Below, piece after piece: positions 49,219 to 56,184 of a stretch of DNA of 64,000 nucleotides. The position numbers and the translations under genes were made by a program. The stretch lies in contig NZ_KZ845668.1 in assembly GCF_003313465.1 (NCBI RefSeq), forward strand, positions 152,206 through 216,205, read 5' to 3'. Position 1 is the first letter of the stretch, and the number at the start of each line of letters is the position of its first letter. Under the pieces are notes generated by a model that made no database searches, was not told where the DNA came from, and saw only the letters and a program-made list of their open reading frames with translations. Source of the stretch: Thermoflavimicrobium daqui (lineage in GTDB: Bacteria > Bacillota > Bacilli > Thermoactinomycetales > Thermoactinomycetaceae).

Positions 49219-49973
49219 GTCAATATACAGTGAAAATTGAAGATGTTTCCTTTGCTTATGAAGTTCAACCTGTACTAAAAGATATTGATTTAAAGATGAA
49301 GTCAGGTGAGTTTCTAGGCATTTTAGGTCCAAATGGATCCGGAAAGTCGACATTAGTTAAATTAATTTTAAATCTATTAAAGCCACAAAAAGGGAACATA
49401 GAGGTCTTTGGACAACCTGTTCAGTCTTTAAAAGATCGATCATCGATTGGATATGTTTCGCAAAAAGCAAACAGCTTTCAGCGTGGGTTTCCAGCCACAG
49501 TGAAAGAAGTGGTTGCTTCAGGACTATATGGGAAGTTGGGTTTGTTTCGATGGATGAAGAAAAAAGACTTTGAACAAGTAGATCAAGCGATTGAGCAAGT
49601 GGGGCTTACTCCTTTTGCTAAAAGTAATATTGGAAGTTTATCAGGTGGTCAACAACAACGAGCTTTTATTGCACGTGCCTTAGTTAGTAAACCAAAGCTG
49701 CTTATTTTTGATGAACCAACCGTAGGTGTTGATACGAAATCAGTCAGTGAGTTTTACGATCTGATTAAAAAGCTGCATCAACAAGAACAGCTAACCCTTC
49801 TTTTGGTCACTCATGATATTTACTCAGCTCTTTCTTATGTAGATCGTGTTGTTTGTTTAAATAAGCAATTGATTTTTGATGGGGATAAAGAAGCGTTTAT
49901 ACGCCAAGATAAAGAAATATTATCGCGTGTTTTTGGAGACGTGCAAGGAACTCCTTATCTACATTACCGATAA
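49215..49973 (+). CDS. znuC: Zinc ABC transporter ATP-binding protein
   Basis: 252 residues with Walker A GPNGSGKSTL, signature LSGGQQQRA and Walker B LLIFDEPTVGVD. ATGA overlap with the binding-protein gene indicates coupled translation. A hairpin lies between this gene and the permease gene. Confidence 0.94.
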   Translation: MSQYTVKIEDVSFAYEVQPVLKDIDLKMKSGEFLGILGPNGSGKSTLVKLILNLLKPQKGNIEVFGQPVQSLKDRSSIGYVSQKANSFQRGFPATVKEVVASGLYGKLGLFRWMKKKDFEQVDQAIEQVGLTPFAKSNIGSLSGGQQQRAFIARALVSKPKLLIFDEPTVGVDTKSVSEFYDLIKKLHQQEQLTLLLVTHDIYSALSYVDRVVCLNKQLIFDGDKEAFIRQDKEILSRVFGDVQGTPYLHYR

Positions 49974-49995
49974 CTTGGGGGTAAAGGGGGATCAT

Positions 49996-50020
49996 AGCGC
50001 CTAACCGATTAGGCGCTCTT
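49996..50020 (+). other. Hairpin between znuC and znuB
   Basis: Perfect nine-bp stem AGCGCCTAA/TTAGGCGCT with a CCGA tetraloop, followed by CTTTTACT and the znuB ATG. The only Shine-Dalgarno candidate for znuB (AAAGGGGG, 49983-49990) lies on the other side of the hairpin. It could be a weak attenuator or could bring the Shine-Dalgarno sequence next to the start codon. Confidence 0.6.
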
Positions 50021-50025
50021 TTACT

Positions 50026-50895
50026 ATGTTTACAGACATCATTGAAATGTTTCAGTTGGAATTTATACGAAATGCACTAATTGCTGGTTTGATTTTAGCT
50101 ATCATTTGTCCTATGATTGGGATTTTTCTTGTTGTTCGTCGTTTATCCTTAATAGCTGAAGCTCTTTCGCATGTTTCTTTGTCAGGAGTTGCTGCGGGAT
50201 TGTTTTTACAAAAGCAATGGGGCTTATTAATGGGGATGAATCCGATATTTATGGGAATGATTTTTTCTATTTTTGGTTCATTATTTGTGGAAAGAGTTCG
50301 GAAGCTTTATCATAGTTATCAAGAACTAGCACTTCCTATTTTGCTTTCAGGCGGAATTGGAATAGGCGTTGTCTTAATTAGTGCAGCAGGCGGGTTTAAT
50401 GCGGATGTAGCAGGTTATTTATTTGGTTCCATTGTTGCTATCAAAGAAGAACAATTAATAATGACAGTCATTGTAGGAGTTATTGTCCTCTTATTTGTCC
50501 TACTCTTTTATAAACAGTGTTTTTCTATATCTTTCGATGAAGAAAATGCTATTCTAACAGGAATTCCTAATCGTATGGTGAATTTATTCTTTATAATCAT
50601 TGTTGCATTGGTTATATCTTCAGCGATTCAGGTTGTTGGTACCCTATTAGTATCCTCTTTAATAACAATCCCTGTTGCAACAAGTATGCAAATAGCTAGT
50701 AGTTTTAGACGAACAATGATCTATTCCATTATTTTTGCTGAACTAGCTGTGATGATTGGATTTTTCGCAGCGTATTCTTTAAACTTAGCATCAGGAGGGG
50801 CTATTGTTCTCGTTTCCATTTCGATTTGGATCGTGGTGGTGCTATATAAGCAAATCCGTAACAAGTTAAATGGAAGAGCTATTAGGAGCGAATAG
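50026..50895 (+). CDS. znuB: Zinc ABC transporter permease
   Basis: 289 residues with about eight predicted membrane spans. Family motifs: LEFIRNALIAGLILAIICPMIGIFLVVRRLSL region, ALSHVSLSGVA and the SAIQVVGTLLVSSL segment. ATG at 50026, with no Shine-Dalgarno sequence directly upstream because a hairpin intervenes. The zur gene begins four bases after its stop codon, so the operon is znuA-znuC-znuB-zur. Confidence 0.93.
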   Translation: MFTDIIEMFQLEFIRNALIAGLILAIICPMIGIFLVVRRLSLIAEALSHVSLSGVAAGLFLQKQWGLLMGMNPIFMGMIFSIFGSLFVERVRKLYHSYQELALPILLSGGIGIGVVLISAAGGFNADVAGYLFGSIVAIKEEQLIMTVIVGVIVLLFVLLFYKQCFSISFDEENAILTGIPNRMVNLFFIIIVALVISSAIQVVGTLLVSSLITIPVATSMQIASSFRRTMIYSIIFAELAVMIGFFAAYSLNLASGGAIVLVSISIWIVVVLYKQIRNKLNGRAIRSE

Positions 50896-50899
50896 AAGA

Positions 50900-51328
50900 A
50901 TGGAACTAAAAGAAGCATTAACTATTTTAAAAAAGAATGGTTATAAGTATACTGATAAACGTGAGTTAATGTTGCATATTTTTCAGCGGGAAGGCCGTTA
51001 TTTAACTGCGAAAGAAGTATTAGATTATATGCAATTAGATTACCCCGGTCTTAGCTTTGATACGATCTATCGTAACCTATCTTTATTTGAAGACTTAGGT
51101 ATTATTGAGGGGACAGAGTGGGATGGTGAACGGAGATATCGTATTCACTGTAATAGTGATAACCATCATCATCACCTCATTTGTACTGAATGTGGAAAAA
51201 CCTTAACCCTTCATGTTTGCCCAATGAATGCTATTCTAGGAAAGCCTGAGGACTTTGAGATTACAGGTCATAAGTTTGAAATATATGGTCGCTGTGCAGA
51301 TTGTGGAAATCGGAGTGGAACTTATTGA
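50900..51328 (+). CDS. zur: Fur-family zinc uptake regulator Zur
   Basis: 142 residues from the ATG at 50900 behind AGGAGCG. N-terminal winged helix (TDKRELMLHIFQREGRYLTA), recognition segment LSFDTIYRNLSLFEDLGI, His-rich NHHHHLICTECGKT and CADCG with two CxxC zinc-structural pairs. Placement at the end of a znuACB operon with a Zur-type operator supports Zur rather than Fur or PerR. Confidence 0.92.
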   Translation: MELKEALTILKKNGYKYTDKRELMLHIFQREGRYLTAKEVLDYMQLDYPGLSFDTIYRNLSLFEDLGIIEGTEWDGERRYRIHCNSDNHHHHLICTECGKTLTLHVCPMNAILGKPEDFEITGHKFEIYGRCADCGNRSGTY

Positions 51329-51334
51329 ATAGAA

Positions 51335-51402
51335 TAAAGGAACATTTTTTCGGATTATATCGTTATATTTTGGTATTCGAATAAATGTTCCTTATTTTTT
51401 AT
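51335..51402 (+). terminator. Terminator after zur
   Basis: Stem AGGAACATTT/AAATGTTCCT (51338-51347 and 51383-51392) with a 35-base loop, followed by TATTTTTT. Confidence 0.7.
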
Positions 51403-51516
51403 TATGGTTAAGTAGGATTAAATGAGGATAGAATCATTTCACTTTTGCGTTTCGTAAATAAAGATTGATTGGAATCAGGCACTGAAGAGGTTGATATCAA
51501 AGGAGAAGAATGTAAA

Positions 51517-52014
51517 GTGAACGGAGAGCAGTGGATGTTAGAGGCTTTAGCTGAAGCGAAAAAAGCAGAAGCAATCGGTGAAGTTCCGATTGGAGCTATA
51601 ATTGTCTATCAAGGAAAAGTGATTGGTCGAGGATATAACCTACGTGAAACGAACCAAGATCCGCTGGCCCATGCGGAAATGATGGCGATTAAGCAAGCCG
51701 CAGTAAGCTTGGGTAGTTGGCGATTAAATGACTGTGATCTTTATGTTACTCTTGAGCCATGCCCTATGTGTGCGGGAGCGATTATACAGGCGCGAATTCG
51801 TACAGTCATTTATGGAACAGAAGATCCAAAAGCAGGGTGTGCAGGAACTTTGATGAATCTTCTTACTGAAGAGCGATTTAATCACCAATCAGAAGTCATC
51901 TCAGGTATTCTAAAAGAGGAATGTAGTTCCATTTTAACAGAATTTTTTCAACGTATCCGTAATCAGAAGAAAGAACAGAAGAGACGAAAACGGGAATTAG
52001 AAGCCAACAAGTGA
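51517..52014 (+). CDS. tadA: tRNA-specific adenosine deaminase TadA
   Basis: Converts A34 to inosine in tRNA-Arg(ACG). GTG at 51517 is preferred (MNGEQWMLEALAEAKKA aligns with family N-termini; AAAGGAG lies 11 bases upstream). TTG at 51469 and ATG at 51535 are alternatives. About 165 residues with zinc/catalytic motifs HAE (52-54) and PCPMC (81-85). The basic tail is KKEQKRRKRE. In Bacillus, tadA (yaaJ) lies just ahead of the SRP RNA-dnaX block, as here apart from the inserted genes. Confidence 0.95.
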   Translation: MNGEQWMLEALAEAKKAEAIGEVPIGAIIVYQGKVIGRGYNLRETNQDPLAHAEMMAIKQAAVSLGSWRLNDCDLYVTLEPCPMCAGAIIQARIRTVIYGTEDPKAGCAGTLMNLLTEERFNHQSEVISGILKEECSSILTEFFQRIRNQKKEQKRRKRELEANK

Positions 52015-52021
52015 AAATCTC

Positions 52022-52050
52022 TTGACTTTTAAATTGAAAGGCTTTAAGAT
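52022..52050 (+). promoter_or_regulatory. Promoter of tRNA-Ser(CGA)
   Basis: -35 TTGACT (52022-52027), 17-bp spacer, -10 TAAGAT (52045-52050), 30 bases before the tRNA. Confidence 0.6.
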
Positions 52051-52080
52051 TATATATTGCATAGATATTATTTGAATGAT

Positions 52081-52173
52081 GGAGAGATGTCCGAGTGGTT
52101 GAAGGAGGCGGTCTCGAAAACCGTTGTGCGGGAATTACCCGTACCGAGGGTTCGAATCCCTCTCTCTCCGCCA
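52081..52173 (+). tRNA. tRNA-Ser (anticodon CGA)
   Basis: Class II tRNA of 93 bases: acceptor GGAGAGA/TCTCTCC, anticodon loop CTCGAAA giving CGA, long variable arm, T arm GGGTTCGAATCCC and encoded CCA. The second serine tRNA of the window. Confidence 0.97.
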
Positions 52174-52178
52174 AAGAG

Positions 52179-52220
52179 AAAGGAAGTCGTCCGAATATAA
52201 GGCGGCTTCCTTATTTTTAT
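52179..52220 (+). terminator. Terminator after tRNA-Ser(CGA)
   Basis: Stem AAGGAAGTCGTC/GGCGGCTTCCTT with two G-U pairs, followed by ATTTTTAT. Confidence 0.85.
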
Positions 52221-52273
52221 GAGTATAAGGGGAATCTCAAGAGATTCCTGTTAAAAATATACGGAATTTTTAA

Positions 52274-52459
52274 AGGTGTGATTTAATTAACAAAAAAACG
52301 AAAAAAGTTATACAAAGACGTTACTTTGATGTGGATGGAAAAGCAGATATGGATATTGATTATACTAACCATGGAAATCCTAAACAGCATCCGAAGGTAC
52401 CTCATCGTCATAATTGGACATGGAAAAACGGAAAGCCAGTACGAGGAAAGGGATATTAA
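52274..52459 (+). pseudogene. C-terminal tail of a polymorphic toxin (5'-truncated)
   Basis: Open frame with no usable start codon. Translation gives VIQRRYFDVDGKADMDIDY, then TNHGNPKQHPKVPHRHNW and TWKNGKPVRGKGY before TAA. The His/Pro-rich motif NHGNPKxHPxVPHRHxW is a tail I recognise from C-terminal domains of bacterial polymorphic or phage-associated toxins, though I cannot name the family securely. The rest of the protein is missing. A small acidic protein gene follows 17 bp later, the usual toxin-immunity order. Confidence 0.6.
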
Positions 52460-52476
52460 TACTAGGAGGGAGTATA

Positions 52477-52716
52477 TTGAAAATCTCATATGAGGAATTG
52501 GAGGAATATTTATATTCCGGAAGGGAAATAGAGTTTACATATCAAGGTGATCAATACTCCATTACGAATACTCAGAATGGATTCTCATTTTGTAAGTTCT
52601 ATAGTAATACACCACAGAATTTTACTACTCCCCAAATGCTTTTAGAAAATGTAAAAATTAATTGTAAAAGTCTTAAAGAAATATGGTCAGAAGTCGAGGT
52701 TGACATCCTTTACTAA
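52477..52716 (+). CDS. Small acidic protein, probable immunity protein
   Basis: 79 residues from TTG at 52477 behind TAGGAGGG: begins MKISYEELEEYLYSGREIEF and ends EVEVDILY. Acidic, no signal peptide or membrane span. No family recognised. Its position right after the truncated toxin tail suggests it is the cognate immunity protein, left behind after loss of the toxin. Confidence 0.6.
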   Translation: MKISYEELEEYLYSGREIEFTYQGDQYSITNTQNGFSFCKFYSNTPQNFTTPQMLLENVKINCKSLKEIWSEVEVDILY

Positions 52717-52719
52717 GAT

Positions 52720-53126
52720 TTATTTGATAGTGTTCAATACAGTAAGTACAGCCTGTATCGTATTGGGATTTATTTTTGCAATTAGTCAATCATCTATGAT
52801 CGTCAAATGGAGTTAGTAATTTTCCAAGCCATTGGTGCTACCCCTCGAAACTTATTTGGTATGATTGTTTAGAAGGATTATTTATTGGGCTAAGTAGTGG
52901 AATCACTGGAATATTGGGTGGTATCCTTTTAGGATATAATATGATATTTATGTCAAAATTAAAGAGATTGATTATCCCGTGGGGACTGATTGGAATTTTG
53001 CTTTTAGCGTTGATCTTGATTGGTATATTTCAGCTTTTCTATCAGTCTTTCTGAAAGAGTACTCCCACTTCAAGTTTGCTAAGTGGAGGAAAAGTAACAG
53101 CTAAGATTATGAAAGAAATAAGCTAA
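52720..53126 (+). pseudogene. FtsX-like ABC permease remnant
   Basis: Three pieces in different frames read as one MacB/FtsX-type permease C-terminus: a membrane span (VLGFIFAISQSS), MELVIFQAIGATPRNLFGMIV (the conserved ExxxxxAIGATxxxL loop), and EGLFIGLSSGITGILGGILL with a last span. An end like LLSGGKVTAKIMKEIS follows. Stops at about 52817 and 52870 and frameshifts break it; the N-terminal half is absent. Confidence 0.65.
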
Positions 53127-53235
53127 TAGAAGAATAGGGCTTATTTTACCGAAAAGAAGGTGATGATTATGAACAATAAATGGAGAAATGACTTACAAGG
53201 ATAGATTCGAATTATAATGAAAAGGAGCTTTTCTA

Positions 53236-53415
53236 TTGAGACAAGCTTTGTTAGTTATTGATGCCCAGAAAGAATTAATAGATGGCTATAAAGAAGAGAA
53301 GAGTGTTTTTAATAAAGAAAAACTATTGAGCAATATTAATGGGGTAATAAAAAAAGCATTAGAAACTAATAGTGAAGATGACTTGTTCCAACCAATCCAT
53401 AATCATTTTCGATAA
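53236..53415 (+). pseudogene. Truncated isochorismatase-family hydrolase
   Basis: TTG at 53236 behind AAAGGAGC. 59 codons: LRQALLVIDAQKELIDGYKE is the N-terminus of an isochorismatase-like cysteine hydrolase (first catalytic Asp). It is followed by a helix and an unrelated short end (DDLFQPIHNHFR). Full-length relatives have about 180 residues with a Lys and Cys that are missing here. Confidence 0.6.
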
Positions 53416-53438
53416 ATAAACTAAGCTCAGTTTATTCA

Positions 53439-53480
53439 AGCAATCTCTCTAGAATTAAAAGTTCTAGAGAGATTGCTTTT
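53439..53480 (+). terminator. Terminator after the decayed genes
   Basis: Perfect 16-bp stem AGCAATCTCTCTAGAA/TTCTAGAGAGATTGCT followed by TTT. Confidence 0.85.
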
Positions 53481-53482
53481 CT

Positions 53483-53540
53483 ACCCTACACAAAAACGAT
53501 TTGCGGCTTCGTTTAGAAATAATTTGAGTTTTGGATCGAA
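53483..53540 (+). repeat. Dispersed intergenic repeat, copy C
   Basis: Contains CCTACACAAAAACGATTTGC (one change from copies A and B), TTTAGAAATAAT and GAGTTTTGGATCGAA. It lies between a terminator and the convergent end of mltG. Confidence 0.7.
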
Positions 53541-53562
53541 TTATGCAACATACTGTACTAGA

Positions 53563-54633
53563 CTAGTTACTCTTATTATTTTTCCTAAACTTTTCTAAAT
53601 TGGCTTTAGCACGTTCATTATTCTGACTTTGTTCCTTAAGAGTTTTGGCAAAGTAATGAAGATTGCTGCCGTCAAGCCTCGCTGTATAAAAACAATATAC
53701 ATGTTTGTCCGGGTTTAGAGCGGCATTTAAAGTTGCTTCTCCAGGATTACCGATTGGACCTGGTGGTAAACCTTTCGATTTATATGTATTATATTGCTTA
53801 ATATTTTGGATTGCATCATAAGGTGTTTTATATTTATTCCCCTCCATTTTATTCGCAAAAACACTCGTAGCATCAATATTTAAATAGGGATATGTTGAGG
53901 GGTTATTCAGCCGATTATAGATGACCCCAGCGATTAATGGATATTCTTCTTGTTTAAAAGCTTCTTTTTGAATCATGGAGGCAATACTTACTACTCCAGA
54001 TACTCCTAGGGGCTTTCCATTTTGTAATTTAATTGAACGAAACTTCTCTTTATTTTTTTGATGATACTTATCAAACTCCCCTAGCATTTGATCAACAATC
54101 TCTTCAGGATTTTGCCCCTTTGTGAGTAGATAGGTTTGAGGCATTAAATACCCCTCTAATTTATGGTAAGCGTCTGGATTATCTGGAATCTCTTTTTCAA
54201 ACTCATATTTAGGTTGGCGGTTTTTGAGTGCTTTTAGAAACCCTTCGCTATCGAATCCTTTGGCTTTTAAAGAGTTGGCGATCTCTGGTATAGTGGCTCC
54301 TGGCACTACAGTAACATGAACTCGATCCTCTTTTCCCTTTGCTAGACGGGGGAGTAAGTAATAAACATGTTCATTTGGCTTTACATGATAAGTGCCAGCC
54401 TTAATTTCATAATTTTTATACTTGATGTAAAATGACAAAAACCAATCTTGATTCACCACTTTCTGTTCTTTTAACATTTGAACTACTTTATCAGTAGAAG
54501 TATTGGGTGGGATATCTATTACCACATCTTTATCGCGTTTTGGAGGATCTAGAGAATAAGCGAAGTAAAAATAACCGAGTCCAAGCCATGCAATAACTAA
54601 TATAAAGCTATAGATCACTCTCCAGTGCTTCAT
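53563..54633 (-). CDS. mltG: Endolytic peptidoglycan transglycosylase MltG (YceG-like)
   Basis: Cleaves nascent glycan strands at the membrane. 356 residues from the ATG at 54633 behind GAGGGAGC. One membrane span (about 8-26), a LysM-like subdomain (VIDIPPNTSTDKVVQMLKEQ), then the YceG core. The core has EGYLMPQTYLL, SMIQKEAF (the catalytic glutamate kept as QKE), GVIYNRL, NIDATSVFA and GLPPGPIGNPG. Single gene, convergent to the decayed genes upstream. Length and motifs are normal. Confidence 0.93.
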   Translation of the reverse strand: MKHWRVIYSFILVIAWLGLGYFYFAYSLDPPKRDKDVVIDIPPNTSTDKVVQMLKEQKVVNQDWFLSFYIKYKNYEIKAGTYHVKPNEHVYYLLPRLAKGKEDRVHVTVVPGATIPEIANSLKAKGFDSEGFLKALKNRQPKYEFEKEIPDNPDAYHKLEGYLMPQTYLLTKGQNPEEIVDQMLGEFDKYHQKNKEKFRSIKLQNGKPLGVSGVVSIASMIQKEAFKQEEYPLIAGVIYNRLNNPSTYPYLNIDATSVFANKMEGNKYKTPYDAIQNIKQYNTYKSKGLPPGPIGNPGEATLNAALNPDKHVYCFYTARLDGSNLHYFAKTLKEQSQNNERAKANLEKFRKNNKSN

Positions 54634-54768
54634 AACACCTGCTCCCTCTAAAATAATCATGGTTAATTTTAAGTTAGCATAGATTTCGTAGTAAAATAGT
54701 GACTATTTTTTTATTTATTATTAAAGTATCAGTTTAAAAAACAGTATATCTAAAGGAGAGGTCTTAAA

Positions 54769-54834
54769 GTGTTTGATGAAGACGAGTTGCAGGGTGATCA
54801 TAACGGAATACAATGGGAACTAAAGATGGTTTGA
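54769..54834 (+). CDS. Possible 21-residue leader peptide
   Basis: GTG at 54769 behind AAAGGAGAG opens 21 codons (MFDEDELQGDHNGIQWELKM then V), ending 13 bases before the SDR start codon and overlapping its ribosome-binding site. It may be a small protein or a translational leader. No homologue is known to me. Confidence 0.3.
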   Translation: MFDEDELQGDHNGIQWELKMV

Positions 54835-54847
54835 AAGGAGCCAAAAG

Positions 54848-55747
54848 ATGTATCCAATCTATCCGTATCTAGGATGGGATATGAGATGTACTCAAGTCCC
54901 TATCGCCTTTTTACCACAACATCAGGATAGACAGCCCGGATTTGAATATGTTATGATACCTCGACCCATTGCAGAGAATCCTAGTTATAAAGGAAGTGGG
55001 AAGCTGAAAAATAAGGTAGCGATTATTACAGGAGGTGATAGTGGAATTGGGCGCGCGGTAGCCATCGCCTTTGCTAAAGAAGGAGCTGATCTAGTCATCG
55101 CTTATCTGGATGAACATCAAGATGCAGCTGAAACAAAGGAGGCCATAGAGCAGCTAGGGCAACGCTGTTTAACCATTGCTACCGATTTAAGGAAAGAAGA
55201 TTCTTGTATTTATGTGGTGGAAAAGACGGTTGAAACTTTGGGTCAAATCGACATTTTGGTTAATAATCATGCTGTCCAGTTTCCTAGACAAACCATTCTA
55301 GACATTACAGCGAAACAACTAAAAAATACGTTCCAAACCAATATTATTTCTTTTTTCTATATGACTAAGGCTGCACTTCCTTATCTATGTGCAGGAAGTG
55401 CAATTATTAATACGACTTCAGTTACAGCTTATCGAGGGGAAAAGACATTAATTGACTATTCAGCTACAAAAGGTGCGATTGTATCCTTTACCCGTTCTTT
55501 ATCTTTATCTCTCATTGAACAAGGAATTCGCGTGAATGGAGTTGCACCTGGTCCAATTTGGACACCACTTATTCCGAGCTCATTTTCAGCAAGCCGGGTT
55601 AAAAGGTTTGGAACGGAAACACCGATGAAGCGGGCAGGACAGCCGTTTGAGTTAGCGCCTACCTATGTATATCTAGCGTCAGAGGATTCCGCTTATGTGA
55701 CTGGACAAATTCTTCATGTCAATGGTGGGGAAATGGTTGAATCATAA
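54848..55747 (+). CDS. Short-chain dehydrogenase/reductase (general-stress SDR type)
   Basis: 299 residues. ATG at 54848 behind AAAGGAG. A 45-residue N-terminal extension (PQHQDRQPGFEYVMIPRP) is typical of the YhdF/YdaD/GsiB-associated SDR group. The Rossmann motif is TGGDSGIGRAVA, then NNHAVQ (usually NNAG), Ser in NTTSV and the catalytic YSATK. It ends VNGGEMVES. NAD(P)-dependent; substrate unknown. Not linked to neighbours in any evident pathway. Confidence 0.9.
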   Translation: MYPIYPYLGWDMRCTQVPIAFLPQHQDRQPGFEYVMIPRPIAENPSYKGSGKLKNKVAIITGGDSGIGRAVAIAFAKEGADLVIAYLDEHQDAAETKEAIEQLGQRCLTIATDLRKEDSCIYVVEKTVETLGQIDILVNNHAVQFPRQTILDITAKQLKNTFQTNIISFFYMTKAALPYLCAGSAIINTTSVTAYRGEKTLIDYSATKGAIVSFTRSLSLSLIEQGIRVNGVAPGPIWTPLIPSSFSASRVKRFGTETPMKRAGQPFELAPTYVYLASEDSAYVTGQILHVNGGEMVES

Positions 55748-56184
55748 AAAGCATCATATAACTGTTTTTTTGGGTATATACAGAATTACTATTTTAAATA
55801 TTTCGATATAACTAGATAAAATGATTATTTATTAAATATAAAAATAAATATAAACTAATTTACTTTAAAAATATAACAATAGAAAATTGATTTATTTTAT
55901 GTTGAGGGTACATTATAAATCTATGGTGTACCCTTTTACATTTATTTAAAAAAATTGATAGAATTATTTATATAACAAGTGTTAAAATCTATTAAACATA
56001 CCTCCTATTATTTTTTATATACTTAAGAATAGGGATTTTGATAAATGTTGGTGAAGGTATAAGGATAGAAAAATGATAAATAAGTATGTGTAATATATAA
56101 ATATTTTATTATTTCTTAATATTATCATGCGAAAAAATATCAGAATTATTTTTATATAAAATTAATTGGACGGTGGGATTATTG
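55748..56184. other. AT-rich gap between the SDR and PBP genes
   Basis: About 435 bp, extremely AT-rich. It contains a terminator-like stem GGGTACA/TGTACCC (55906-55912 and 55927-55933) followed by TTTT. No gene seen. Confidence 0.55.

Noticed and set aside
53950..53985. QKE instead of EKE in the MltG active-site helix as a loss of function
   Set aside because: The second glutamate is kept and the rest of the YceG core is intact; likely normal variation.
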